Assembly (NCBI GenBank): GCA_030537195.1
Contig: JAUNOK010000008.1
Span: 24,698 to 88,697 of the forward strand
Reading direction: 5' to 3'
DNA from: Eubacteriales bacterium
GTDB lineage: Bacteria > Bacillota > Clostridia > Lachnospirales > Lachnospiraceae
Length of the DNA: 64,000 nucleotides
Positions 1 to 8,643 of this stretch are shown piece after piece. The position numbers were made by a program, and so were the translations under genes. A model generated the notes under the pieces. That model ran no database searches. It was not told where the DNA came from and saw nothing but the letters and a program-made list of their open reading frames with translations. Each line of letters begins with the position of its first letter. Position 1 is the stretch's first letter.

Positions 1-476
1 TGTCCGTCAAGACTTGGGGTGTCCTTCTGCATGATGAAAAACTGGGAACTTGCAGAGTTGTTTGCAGAGGAGCGTGCCATAGATATAGTGCCTCTTACAT
101 GGCTTATATTATTAGAGATGCCATTCGATTTGAATTCACCTTTGATTTTCTCAGATGAACCACCGGTTCCATCACCATTAGGATCTCCGCCCTGAATCAT
201 AAATCCGTCAATTACACGATGGAAAGTCAATCCATTGTAGAATCCTGAATTCGCAAGATTAATAAAATTAGTGACAGTAATTGGAGCAGTATCTGCATCA
301 AGTTCTACTTCAATAGTTCCATAATTGTTAACATCAATACAGATATGATGCTTTCCTGACATAAGATCTGCCTGATTTTCCGTGGTAGAATTGTCAGAAT
401 TATTATTGCCACAGCCAGTAAGCAATGCCCCAAAACATAAGATTAACCCGCACAAAACGGCAAAAAAACGTTTCAT
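1..476 (-). CDS. Cyclophilin-type peptidyl-prolyl isomerase lipoprotein (C-terminus cut by window edge)
   Basis: Reading the minus strand from an ATG at 476 gives an open frame to the window edge, about 158 residues. It opens with a lipoprotein signal: a KR-containing start, a hydrophobic run, then a lipobox-like LLTGC, so the mature protein should be a lipid-anchored surface protein. The rest is cyclophilin: TVTNFINLANSGFYNGLTFH, then FHRVIDGFMIQGGDPNGDGTG (FHR and the GGDP loop line the active site) and SQFFIM. It would catalyse proline cis-trans isomerisation in folding exported proteins. A strong GGAGGACT ribosome-binding site lies 7-10 nt upstream, which fixes the start. The gene diverges from the polysaccharide cluster. 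Family certain; substrate unknown. Confidence 0.93.
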   Translation of the reverse strand, partial: MKRFFAVLCGLILCFGALLTGCGNNNSDNSTTENQADLMSGKHHICIDVNNYGTIEVELDADTAPITVTNFINLANSGFYNGLTFHRVIDGFMIQGGDPNGDGTGGSSEKIKGEFKSNGISNNISHVRGTISMARSSANNSASSQFFIMQKDTPSLDG

Positions 477-516
477 ATATAGTCCTCCATATGATTAAAT
501 TAAGATATTCTATAGC

Positions 517-593
517 ATTATACCACCTTTTTAATAAAATTTTATGTCGAATTTAATAAAATAGTGGAATTTAATAAATGTTTAGTGTATAAT
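517..593. promoter_or_regulatory. Divergent promoter region between the cyclophilin and wzz-like genes
   Basis: The 160-bp gap holds a perfect TATAAT on the minus strand (522-517, pointing at the cyclophilin, no clear -35) and a TATAAT on the plus strand (588-593, pointing at the wzz-like gene, with only a weak -35). Between them a 12-bp direct repeat, GAATTTAATAAA, occurs at 549-560 and 567-578, and the motif TGTCGAA (0A-box-like) occurs at 545-551. The -10 elements are visible; regulation is inferred. Confidence 0.5.
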
Positions 594-636
594 ATCTAAG
601 AAAAAATTAAATTATAACAATATGAATGGAGAGAAG

Positions 637-1368
637 ATGGGTAAGGTAAAAGAAAACACAGTAGATGATGAAATTGATATAATGGGGTTACTGCAGGCCA
701 TTCTTTACAGATGGTGGATTGTACTTATCGCTGCAATTACCGGATTCGCTATTGCCCTTGCAACAACAGTTTTTTTAATTACACCTAAGTATTCAGCAAC
801 ATCCATGATATACATGAGGGGAAGTGGCAATACAATTGCATCTTTAGCGGATTTACAGATTGGCTCAGAACTTACTAATGACTATCAGATTATTTTCACA
901 AGTAGAACATTACTTACAAAGACTATCAATGAATTAAATCTTGACATGAGTTATGGTCAGCTGAAATCGATGATTTCAATCAGTAATCCATCAGACACAC
1001 GTATTTTACAGGTTACAGTAACATGTGATGATCCGGATCTTGCATGCTCACTTACTAATAGCATTGTTACTAATGGTATGCAGGCGGCAGAAGAGATTGA
1101 TTCTAAAGAACCATATGTAATTGACAGAGCTATAGTTCAGAATAGTCCGGTAAGTCCTAATCTTACTAAGAATGTAGCTATTGGAGCATTAGTGGGAGCA
1201 CTTATAAGTGCAATATTTATAGCTATAAGATATATGCTTAATGATTCATTGCAGTCATCAGCAGATATTGAAAAATATCTTGAACTCCCTGTTTTATGCT
1301 CTATACCGGAACATAAGAACTGTGTATACGATTCTGATACAAGAATTTCAAAGAAGAAACGGAGATAG
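637..1368 (+). CDS. Wzz/CpsC-type polysaccharide co-polymerase (chain-length determinant, BY-kinase adaptor)
   Basis: About 243 residues with the two-membrane-segment layout of the family: an acidic N-terminal tail, a first membrane helix (about residues 27-48), an extracytoplasmic domain, a PVSPN-type proline motif, then a second helix and a short basic tail ending KKKRR. In Firmicutes such proteins set polysaccharide chain length and activate the separate tyrosine kinase, which here is the next gene, 2 bp downstream. I prefer the ATG at 637 because GGAGAG at 628-633 is placed for it; an in-frame ATG at 622 lies upstream of that site. No glycosyltransferases follow, so which polymer it controls is unknown. 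Confidence 0.88.
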   Translation: MGKVKENTVDDEIDIMGLLQAILYRWWIVLIAAITGFAIALATTVFLITPKYSATSMIYMRGSGNTIASLADLQIGSELTNDYQIIFTSRTLLTKTINELNLDMSYGQLKSMISISNPSDTRILQVTVTCDDPDLACSLTNSIVTNGMQAAEEIDSKEPYVIDRAIVQNSPVSPNLTKNVAIGALVGALISAIFIAIRYMLNDSLQSSADIEKYLELPVLCSIPEHKNCVYDSDTRISKKKRR

Positions 1369-1370
1369 TA

Positions 1371-2117
1371 ATGTTGAACAATAATACAGCGGAAAAAAAG
1401 ACTAAAGATAATATAGTTGAATTGCATATGAAAGATCCTGGATTCTCAGTAACAGAAGCGTTTAATACACTTCGTACCAATATAATGTTTTCAGGAGAGA
1501 ATATTAAGACCATTATGGTCACAAGTACTAATCCTGCTGAAGGAAAGAGTTTTGTTGCAATGCAGCTTGCCAAGAGTTTTGCTGATATTAATAAGAAAGT
1601 CATATATATTGACTGCGACTTAAGAAAGTCAGTAACTCTTTCAAGATATAAGATCAGAGGTAAGAGAGCTGGTCTTACAGAGTACATAACAGGCCAGAAG
1701 TCACAGCTTATATATGAGACTAACATTCCTAATTTAGCTGTTATATTAAGTGGTCATGTTGTACCTAACCCAATAGAGCTTATGGAGTCTAAGAAGTTTG
1801 ATGACTTGCTTTCTGTATTAAGAGAAAGATTTGATTATGTAATAATTGATTCACCACCAGTTGGAAGTGTTGTTGATGCATGTGTAATTGCACCTAAGGT
1901 TGATGGTACTGTTATGGTAGTCAGATCTGATGCTGTTGGAAGAAGTCATGCAATTCAGGCTAAGAAACAGCTTGAAAAGAGTAAGGGCAGAATTTTGGGT
2001 GTAGCACTTAACGGAGTAGGAACTCATAAGGGTTCATACTATTATAAGAATGATAATTCTTATTATGGAGAATACTACAATGAAGAACAGTCAGAAGAAA
2101 AATCAAAAGACAAGTAA
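1371..2117 (+). CDS. BY-kinase, CpsD/CapB-type tyrosine-protein kinase
   Basis: 248 residues with all marks of a bacterial tyrosine autokinase: Walker A (TSTNPAEGKS, residues 51-60), Walker A' (VIYIDCDLR, 77-85), Walker B (VIIDSPP, 157-163), and a C-terminal tyrosine cluster with seven Tyr between residues 223 and 236. The cytoplasmic kinase works with the Wzz-like partner encoded just upstream; cycles of tail phosphorylation control polymer synthesis. No CpsB or Wzb-type phosphatase is encoded nearby. The coding sequence for the tyrosine tail overlaps the start of the next gene by 38 nt. Confidence 0.93.
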   Translation: MLNNNTAEKKTKDNIVELHMKDPGFSVTEAFNTLRTNIMFSGENIKTIMVTSTNPAEGKSFVAMQLAKSFADINKKVIYIDCDLRKSVTLSRYKIRGKRAGLTEYITGQKSQLIYETNIPNLAVILSGHVVPNPIELMESKKFDDLLSVLRERFDYVIIDSPPVGSVVDACVIAPKVDGTVMVVRSDAVGRSHAIQAKKQLEKSKGRILGVALNGVGTHKGSYYYKNDNSYYGEYYNEEQSEEKSKDK

Positions 2118-3114
2118 ATACATAAAGATAGCAGTGTTGTGTGTAGCTTTTGTAGTAATTGTATGTATGATATTTCTTATATATAATGATATGAAAGACA
2201 AGAAGCATGATACAGCTGATAATTCTGCAGATAATAAGGAGTATTCATCAATTGAAGTTGATGGAAAGAACTATAATTATAATACAGGATTAATTAATAT
2301 ATTATTTATTGGTTTTGATTCATCTGCTGACATAGAATCGCTGGAAGGAAAGAACAGTAATACGGGAGAGAATGGCAGAGCGGACAGCATATATGTTCTT
2401 TCATTAGACAGACGAAACAAGAAGATGCAGATACTTGCATTATCAAGAGATACAATGACTGATATAGAAGTCACTGATGCATCCGGACAGGTAGTCGGAT
2501 GGGGAAAAGACCATCTGGCATTCGCATATTCATATGGAGATGGCAAAGATAAAAGCTGCCGCCTTATGTCAGATGCTGTATCTAATCTTGTTAATAACAT
2601 TCCGATTGTATATTATTGTGCAGCCAATATTAATTCACTGGGAACACTTATTAATATTGTTGGAAGCGTTGAGGTTCAAATTCCTAATGATGACTTGAAG
2701 CAGTTCGGACCTGAATATGAAAAAGGACAGACTATTGTTATTAATGAATCTAATATAGAAAGATTTGTCAGATTCAGAGATACTGAGAAGGATTTTTCCA
2801 ATGAAGGAAGAATGGAGAGACAGAAAGTATTCATTGAAGCTTACTTGAATAAGTTCAAGCAGCTTGCCAAGGATGATGATACAATAGTTAAGACAACTAA
2901 GATGCTTAGTACTCTTGTTACTAATATCTCAATTGGAGAGTTGAATGATTTTATTTCTTTATATGCTGAATCAAGTTTTGATATGAATTCAGATTATTAT
3001 AAGCCTTCTGGTGAGAATAAGACAGGACAGGCTCATGATGAATTTTACATTGACGAGAAAGCTTTTCAAGAGTTGATTCTGAAGATGTTCTATATGGACA
3101 CTTCATTATCATAA
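2080..3114 (+). CDS. LCP (LytR-CpsA-Psr) family wall-polymer ligase
   Basis: About 344 residues: a short basic cytoplasmic tail, one membrane helix (about 14-36), then the extracellular LCP domain. Recognisable are ILFIGFDSS, the NGRADSIYVLSLD block and LALSRDT, which carries the Arg/Asp residues that bind the polyprenyl-phosphate substrate, and FVRFRDTEKDFSNEGRMERQ. The family moves teichoic acid or capsule chains from undecaprenyl phosphate onto peptidoglycan. I use the ATG at 2080: GGAG at 2067-2070 is well spaced for it, whereas the in-frame ATG at 2050 lies before that site. It overlaps the kinase gene by 38 nt, suggesting translational coupling. The ligated polymer is not shown by the sequence. 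Confidence 0.9.
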   Translation: MKNSQKKNQKTSKYIKIAVLCVAFVVIVCMIFLIYNDMKDKKHDTADNSADNKEYSSIEVDGKNYNYNTGLINILFIGFDSSADIESLEGKNSNTGENGRADSIYVLSLDRRNKKMQILALSRDTMTDIEVTDASGQVVGWGKDHLAFAYSYGDGKDKSCRLMSDAVSNLVNNIPIVYYCAANINSLGTLINIVGSVEVQIPNDDLKQFGPEYEKGQTIVINESNIERFVRFRDTEKDFSNEGRMERQKVFIEAYLNKFKQLAKDDDTIVKTTKMLSTLVTNISIGELNDFISLYAESSFDMNSDYYKPSGENKTGQAHDEFYIDEKAFQELILKMFYMDTSLS

Positions 3115-3117
3115 ATT

Positions 3118-3142
3118 TTATGCGGATTTGTCATACGCATAA
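3118..3142. repeat. 7-bp inverted repeat after the LCP gene
   Basis: TTATGCG and CGCATAA pair around an 11-nt loop, starting 3 bp after the LCP stop codon. No T-run follows, so it is a poor intrinsic terminator. It could be an operator or mRNA end for the secreted-protein gene 30 bp downstream. Confidence 0.35.
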
Positions 3143-3172
3143 ACTATAAATGAGAAAAGGAGGAAATATAAA

Positions 3173-3931
3173 ATGACAAAGAAATTATTATCGGCTGCTA
3201 TTACTGCAGTTGCTGCTATAACTTTAATGACAGCCACTGTTTTTGCGGCACCTAGTGTTAGTGATACACAGGAAGTTGTTTCTAGTGATAGTACATCAGA
3301 AGTTACTGTTAATGGTAAGACTGTTACAGTTAATGATGCTGTGAAATCAGGAGATATCAAGCTTGTGTTCTCTAGTGCAACAGAGGCAGAACTTAATAAG
3401 GTAGGTGTACAGAGTGGCACTATTAATGATATCTTAGCTATTAATGGTGGAGCTTCAGACAAGCTTACTTCTGTTCTTGATAATGCTGTTGCTAAAACTG
3501 CTGATGCAAAGATAGACACAAAGTCATTATCACTTCTTACTAATATTCAGGATTTATCTTACAAGACTGATTCTGGAGAGATTGTAAAGGATGCTAAGAA
3601 TGTAACTGTTACATGGAAGGCTCCTCTTACATCTGGTATGACTGTTGATAATGTAAGAGTTCTTCATTACAGTTGTGTATCTAATCAGTGGGAACTTATT
3701 AAGCCAGAAGCTGTTGACCCTTCAACAGGAAATATTACAGCATTCTTTTCAGATCTTTCTCCAGTAGCTATTGTTTATGTTAATGACAATAATGCAGGAA
3801 GCGGATCTACAGAGAATAATGGCTCAGTTCAGACAGGTGATGCAAGTCATGTTGGTGTTTATGCAGCTATATTAGCTGGAGCAGCACTTGTTGTATTAGT
3901 TTGTGTTGGAAAGAGAAAAAGAGCTAATTAA
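3173..3931 (+). CDS. Secreted surface protein of unknown function with a sorting-signal-like C-terminus
   Basis: 252 residues. An N-terminal signal peptide (KK, a hydrophobic run, then VFAAP; cleavage expected near residue 24) is followed by a Ser/Thr/Val-rich mature part. A beta-rich block near residues 140-205 (VTWKAPL, VRVLHYS, WELIKPE, SPVAIVYV) resembles domains common in Lachnospiraceae surface proteins, which I cannot name. The tail has SVQTGD, about 20 hydrophobic residues and KRKR, which is the layout of a sortase signal, although the usual proline of LPxTG or PxTG is replaced by valine. No sortase is in the window. A good AGGAGG precedes the ATG and a strong terminator follows. Confidence 0.8.
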   Translation: MTKKLLSAAITAVAAITLMTATVFAAPSVSDTQEVVSSDSTSEVTVNGKTVTVNDAVKSGDIKLVFSSATEAELNKVGVQSGTINDILAINGGASDKLTSVLDNAVAKTADAKIDTKSLSLLTNIQDLSYKTDSGEIVKDAKNVTVTWKAPLTSGMTVDNVRVLHYSCVSNQWELIKPEAVDPSTGNITAFFSDLSPVAIVYVNDNNAGSGSTENNGSVQTGDASHVGVYAAILAGAALVVLVCVGKRKRAN

Positions 3932-3942
3932 TTCTTTTTTAT

Positions 3943-3984
3943 AAGAGCGGATTTATCTTAGGATAATCTGCTCTTATTTTTTTG
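3943..3984 (+). terminator. Intrinsic terminator of the polysaccharide/surface-protein cluster
   Basis: AAGAGCGGATTTATC and GGATAATCTGCTCTT form a roughly 14-bp stem with minor mismatches, followed by a run of T residues. Confidence 0.85.
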
Positions 3985-4012
3985 TTATAAACTTTTAATA
4001 TCAAAATATATA

Positions 4013-4021
4013 TGTTATAAT
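4013..4021 (+). promoter_or_regulatory. Extended -10 promoter of the ABC-2 exporter
   Basis: TGtTATAAT is a perfect extended -10 element, 37 bp before the ABC ATPase start, with no convincing -35. An AGGGGGAA ribosome-binding site lies between it and the ATG. Confidence 0.6.
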
Positions 4022-4057
4022 ACTATCAATAAAATATGATAGGGGGAATAATTAAAT

Positions 4058-4975
4058 ATGAAACTTGAAGTAAAGAATCTTACCAAGTCATTTGGTGAGA
4101 AAGAAGTTCTTCATGGCATTTCATTTAATGTCGAAGGTGGTAAGGCACTTGGGCTTCTTGGTCGTAATGGTGCAGGTAAGACAACAACAATAAGAATTAT
4201 AATGGATGTATTTCATGCTAACTCGGGTGAAGTTATTCTTGATGGCATGAAATTTAATCCTAAGGAACATCTGATAGGATATCTTCCAGAAGAAAGAGGA
4301 TTATATCCTAAGAAAAAAGTGTCAGAGCAGCTTATATATCTTGGCAGATTAAGAGGTCTGTCTAAGGCAGAGGCTAAGAAGAATACTGACAAATGGCTTA
4401 AAAGACTGCAGGTATCACAGTACACAGATGCAAAGCTTGAGACACTTAGCAAAGGTAACCAGCAGAAGGTACAGCTTGCATCAACACTTGTATGTGAGCC
4501 TGAGATTGTTATATTAGATGAACCTTTCAGCGGACTTGACCCGGTTAATTCCAAGATATTACAGGATGTTGTAACCGGATTGATAGAAGAGGGAAGAATA
4601 GTAATATTCTCAAGCCATCAGATGAGTTATGTAGAAGAATTCTGTGAGGATATTGCAATAATTAATAACGGAGAGATAGCATTATCAGGTAATCTCGCTG
4701 ATATTAAGGCCGAATACGGAAAAAACCAACTTATAATTTCTGCAGTTGGAATGGATGCTGAAGAACTGTCAGAAAAATTAAAGACCATGTGTGCAGATAC
4801 ATTATCTGTAACAGGAACACACAAAGACGGTGTTATAGTAAAGAACATTCATGAACTTTCAAGAAATGAACTTATTAAAGCAGTTATGAATGCAGATATA
4901 GAAATATCATCATTTGACAGCTACAGACCGTCACTCAATGATATATTTGTAAAAGCTGTGGGAGGTGACAGATAA
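4058..4975 (+). CDS. ABC transporter ATP-binding protein, NatA-like
   Basis: 305 residues. Walker A GRNGAGKT (35-42), signature LSKGNQQKV in place of LSGGQ, Walker B VILDEPFSGLDP and the switch His (SSHQM) are all present, so the ATPase should be active. After about residue 220 a C-terminal extension is found, as in ABC-2 export ATPases of the NatA/YhaQ type. The permease starts on the last base of its stop codon (TAATG). Homologues are described as sodium or drug exporters; the substrate here is not determined. Confidence 0.9.
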   Translation: MKLEVKNLTKSFGEKEVLHGISFNVEGGKALGLLGRNGAGKTTTIRIIMDVFHANSGEVILDGMKFNPKEHLIGYLPEERGLYPKKKVSEQLIYLGRLRGLSKAEAKKNTDKWLKRLQVSQYTDAKLETLSKGNQQKVQLASTLVCEPEIVILDEPFSGLDPVNSKILQDVVTGLIEEGRIVIFSSHQMSYVEEFCEDIAIINNGEIALSGNLADIKAEYGKNQLIISAVGMDAEELSEKLKTMCADTLSVTGTHKDGVIVKNIHELSRNELIKAVMNADIEISSFDSYRPSLNDIFVKAVGGDR

Positions 4976-6225
4976 TGAAGAAATTCGGGGTAATATTCCA
5001 GTATGAGATTATGAACTATATTAAGAATAAGAGCTTTATGATTTCTACAATTGTTATAGCTGTTCTTGCTGCAGTAATATTGTTTCTTCCAAGCATATTT
5101 GATATGTCGGGAATTCTAGGAACTAATAAAGATGATACGGATGATACATCATCGGATAATGCAGCAATCACAGATGTTATTGCAATCTATGATGAGAAAG
5201 ATATATTTGCAGAGACCGGAATAGTTGAAGGCGTATTTACAGATGTGAAGATTGAAAATGTTTCATCAAGGGATGCACTTGTAAAGAAGGTTGAAGATGA
5301 TGAAAATGTCATTGCTGGTTTTGTTGTAAAGAATGCAACAGAATTTGAGTATGTCGTTAATAATAGCGATATGTATGATGACATGTCAGCCAGATTTACA
5401 TCTGCAATGCAGTTGCTTGGCCAGTATAATTACTGCAAAGAGCATAACCTAGATCTGGCAGAGATAGAGAATGCATTTAATCCGGTTATCAGTTCTGAAA
5501 CAACTGTACTTGGAAAAGATATGATGAGCAATTACTGGTATTGTTATGCACTTATCATTATTGTATTCATGGTTATTATTCTTTATGGAGTAATGGTTGC
5601 AACTTCTGTTACGCAGGAGAAATCTAACAGAACAATAGAACTTCTGGTAACAAGTGCAGATACTAACAGTCTTTTCTTTGGAAAGGTACTTGCAGGAACG
5701 TCTGCAGCCCTTATACAGGTTGGAATTATATTTGCAGTAGTACTTGGAAGCTATAAGATTAACAGGGTTTCATGGGGCGGAATATTTGATAAAATACTTA
5801 ATATTCCAGCAGATGTTCTCGTTACATTTGCATTCTTCGGACTGGGTGGACTCTTATTCTATGAATTCATATATGGAGCAATGGGAGCTCTTGTTTCTAA
5901 GACAGAGGATATTAATAAAAGTGCCGGAAGTGTACAGTTTGTTATTATGATTGTATATTTCATAGGAATATTCCAGCTTAATAATATAGATGGAGTGCTG
6001 ATGAAGGTGCTTTCATTCCTGCCAATAAGCTCATACAGTGCAATGTTTGCGAGAGTGGCACTTGGCAGTGTAAGCTTTGTAGAGATAGCAGTATCATATG
6101 TTATTCTTATTGCAAGTATAATAGCAGTAGGAATATTAGGCTCTAAGATATACAGAATGGGAACATTAAGATATGGTAATCCGATTACATTAAGAAATGC
6201 ATTTAAGAATCTTAAGCATGAGTAA
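4975..6225 (+). CDS. ABC-2 transporter permease, NatB/YhaP-like
   Basis: 416 residues: one N-terminal membrane helix (about 25-45), a large extracytoplasmic domain (about 46-185), then five or six helices in the C-terminal half. The EKSNRTIELLVTS motif just after the second helix is the mark of the NatB/YhaP branch of ABC-2 permeases. It forms the channel for the ATPase immediately upstream, with which it is translationally coupled. A bidirectional terminator follows. Family is clear; the exported molecule (sodium, peptide or drug) is not. Confidence 0.88.
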   Translation: MKKFGVIFQYEIMNYIKNKSFMISTIVIAVLAAVILFLPSIFDMSGILGTNKDDTDDTSSDNAAITDVIAIYDEKDIFAETGIVEGVFTDVKIENVSSRDALVKKVEDDENVIAGFVVKNATEFEYVVNNSDMYDDMSARFTSAMQLLGQYNYCKEHNLDLAEIENAFNPVISSETTVLGKDMMSNYWYCYALIIIVFMVIILYGVMVATSVTQEKSNRTIELLVTSADTNSLFFGKVLAGTSAALIQVGIIFAVVLGSYKINRVSWGGIFDKILNIPADVLVTFAFFGLGGLLFYEFIYGAMGALVSKTEDINKSAGSVQFVIMIVYFIGIFQLNNIDGVLMKVLSFLPISSYSAMFARVALGSVSFVEIAVSYVILIASIIAVGILGSKIYRMGTLRYGNPITLRNAFKNLKHE

Positions 6226-6229
6226 AAAT

Positions 6230-6261
6230 AAGGCGGCAAACCTGTAATGGTGAGTCGCCTT
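6230..6261. terminator. Bidirectional terminator between the ABC permease and the deacetylase
   Basis: AAGGCG and CGCCTT pair around a 20-nt loop between two converging genes. The stem is short (6 bp plus G-C extensions) and the flanks are only moderately T-rich, so strength is uncertain. Confidence 0.55.
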
Positions 6262-6287
6262 TATTAATTCGGTGTTAAGATTTAGCT

Positions 6288-7157
6288 TTATAATTTAACT
6301 GTTTCGCCGCCTTTAACTTCAATGATAGTGTCGTTATTAACAGCAAGCCATACTGATTTTACAGATGGATTATGTACATATTCGTTATCAGCAAAGAATT
6401 CAAGTCTGTCAAACAATTCATTATATTCAACTATCTCAGAATTAGTTGCATACCAGATATCATCACGGTTAGCAATCATTTCACAGAATTCTTCAATAAC
6501 CTCCCAGTTGTTATTGCGTTCAAATTCAAAGCTGTGTCCCCATACATACATCATATACAGATATTGTTTCTTGGTAAGTGCCATGAATTTCTTACCAAAA
6601 TCAACAAGATTGTGGTTGTGATGGCATGTTGGAACCCAACGCATATAATCATCTGGCATAAAGAAACCGTTCTCATCACCTATAAGAATAGGGCCTTCTG
6701 CACTGGAAGCATAATTCTCAGCAGCCTTAGTAGCGGCATATCTGTCATTAGTTACTCGTGCATATTTGATACCGACTGACTTTGCTATATCGACAATACG
6801 GCTGTCAAAAGAACCGTTAGGATAAGCAAAACCGGTTATTGGACGCTGAAATATCTTTTCGAGATTATTCTTATCTTCAAGAATCTCTTTGATGACAGCA
6901 TAATCGTTAAGTCGTATCATTGTTGGATGTGTAAATGTGTGAACGGCAATATCATGACCAGCATAAAGCTCAGGCCATTCTTCCTGAGGTATTCTTATTG
7001 CTGGATCAATAATACCAGTATTAAGATTAAAAGTTGCCTTAAGATTATATTTGTTAAAAAGCTTTACAAGACGTCTGTCTTCAATCTTTCCATCATCATA
7101 ACTGAATGTAAGTACTTTAAACTTACCACCTGGAAATACTTTATATACTTTATTCAT
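6288..7157 (-). CDS. Polysaccharide deacetylase family protein (carbohydrate esterase 4), cytoplasmic
   Basis: 289 residues from the ATG at 7157, preferred because GGAG lies 9 nt upstream; another ATG is 15 nt earlier. Metal-binding motifs of the NodB fold are visible: TFSYDDG (residues 17-23, Asp21/Asp22) and HTFTHP (73-78, His73 and His77), then FAYPNGSF and later VWGHSFEF. There is no signal peptide or membrane segment, so this one probably acts on a soluble carbohydrate or modified sugar and not on the cell wall. It converges on the upstream ABC permease and is co-oriented with the carboxypeptidase gene. Substrate unknown. Confidence 0.85.
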   Translation of the reverse strand: MNKVYKVFPGGKFKVLTFSYDDGKIEDRRLVKLFNKYNLKATFNLNTGIIDPAIRIPQEEWPELYAGHDIAVHTFTHPTMIRLNDYAVIKEILEDKNNLEKIFQRPITGFAYPNGSFDSRIVDIAKSVGIKYARVTNDRYAATKAAENYASSAEGPILIGDENGFFMPDDYMRWVPTCHHNHNLVDFGKKFMALTKKQYLYMMYVWGHSFEFERNNNWEVIEEFCEMIANRDDIWYATNSEIVEYNELFDRLEFFADNEYVHNPSVKSVWLAVNNDTIIEVKGGETVKL

Positions 7158-7266
7158 TATTAATGTCTCCATAGTTTATTTGTTGTTTAGAACCAACTTT
7201 TTTATTATATAACACAATTATATGTGTGTCATGTGTTTTTGGACACAAATATGGTAAATTGTGGAA

Positions 7267-8514
7267 CTACTTAAATATTTTATGAATCATTCTTTGAAAA
7301 TATGACTGTTTAATAACACTTTGTTCAGCTTTTAAAGAAATACTTTCATATAATGTATCGTTGATGTACAGATTAATGCTGCCATATATCTGTTCGGAAT
7401 TAACAGGAGCAGTTAGCTTTTCAGGCAGATTGATTTCATATGTCACAGAATCATCATCACATGTAAGAAATTCAACATATTTATCTGGAATGAGGCGGCA
7501 ATAATTACACTTTCCATTGGTAACAGGTACATAGAATACGAATTGATAATTAAAATACCGTTCTTTGTAATATTTCTTACCTATTGCAATCAGATAATTG
7601 GAATCGCTCCATTTGTAATTCTTATTAGGCGGCCATCCACACGCAAGCAGTGCAATGCACAGGGTACGGTCGTTGTCCTTATACGCACATACATAACAGT
7701 AGCCTGCTTTGTTAGTGAAGCCTGTTTTGCCGGAGATAACGCCGTTATCAGGGTTAAGCAGTCTGTTTTTATTGTTAAGCTGGTAAGTATGCATTCCTGT
7801 TATGTCTGAAAATGCCTTAGAAACAGTCTGTGTTATGCGCAGGAATTCATCATTACTGATGCAGTATGCCATAGTCTTTGCAAGGTCATATGCTGTTGTA
7901 TGATGAAAACTATAGTCGTCTTCGGCATCAAGTCCGTTAGGTGTTATGTAATATGTATCAGAAAGCTGGATATCATCTGACTTTTCATTCATAAGGTCAG
8001 TGAATATATATACAAGCTTTTCACTCTGTTCACGGTCAATTTCAGATAAAAATGTTGAATCATAATTATAATTATTGATAAATGGTGTTTCAGTTCTTAA
8101 AGATGGATTCGCACATAACAGGTAATAGGCAACATTTTCAGCAATAATGACTGCGGAATCATTATGTGATTCGAGCATAAGAGAGTAATAGAGGTCACTA
8201 AGAACAAACTGTTCACCAGTGACTGCATTAAGCTGCACATCAGGCATAGAAGCTGCATAAGATGAAGTTGTTGCAACAAAATTCTCATCGCAGTTTTCCA
8301 GAGCAATAATAAGAGTCATTATTTTCGTTGTGCTTGCCATGCTGACAGCAGTATTTTCATTATTACCCAGAAGAATCCGTCCAGAATCAGCGTCTATAAG
8401 AACAGCATATTTTGAGTATAAACCTGCTGCACTGGTACTGATTGGAGTTAATATACAGCATACTGATAACGATAATATGGATATAATTATGGGAAAATAT
8501 TTTGATAACTTCAT
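7267..8514 (-). CDS. D-alanyl-D-alanine carboxypeptidase (PBP5/DacF family)
   Basis: 415 residues. A signal peptide (about residues 1-29) leads to a serine-type transpeptidase fold with the three active-site motifs: SxxK as S61-T-T-K64, SxN in LESHNDSA, and KTG in VISGKTGFTNKAG. It removes the terminal D-Ala from peptidoglycan stem peptides outside the membrane, limiting cross-linking. The C-terminus has a beta-rich region and a basic/amphipathic tail that could associate with the membrane. It diverges from the MacB-like ABC pair with a 129-bp gap. Whether it is vegetative (DacA) or spore-specific (DacF/DacB) cannot be told. Confidence 0.92.
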   Translation of the reverse strand: MKLSKYFPIIISILSLSVCCILTPISTSAAGLYSKYAVLIDADSGRILLGNNENTAVSMASTTKIMTLIIALENCDENFVATTSSYAASMPDVQLNAVTGEQFVLSDLYYSLMLESHNDSAVIIAENVAYYLLCANPSLRTETPFINNYNYDSTFLSEIDREQSEKLVYIFTDLMNEKSDDIQLSDTYYITPNGLDAEDDYSFHHTTAYDLAKTMAYCISNDEFLRITQTVSKAFSDITGMHTYQLNNKNRLLNPDNGVISGKTGFTNKAGYCYVCAYKDNDRTLCIALLACGWPPNKNYKWSDSNYLIAIGKKYYKERYFNYQFVFYVPVTNGKCNYCRLIPDKYVEFLTCDDDSVTYEINLPEKLTAPVNSEQIYGSINLYINDTLYESISLKAEQSVIKQSYFQRMIHKIFK

Positions 8515-8643
8515 AGAAATTTAATAATATATCTTTCTATGATTATATTAAAATGCTTTGATATTATGTGTGTTTTAAGGTATTATTTAAATAGATTATT
8601 TATACGTGGGTTAACTGACACTTAAGCTTTACGAGGAGGAATT

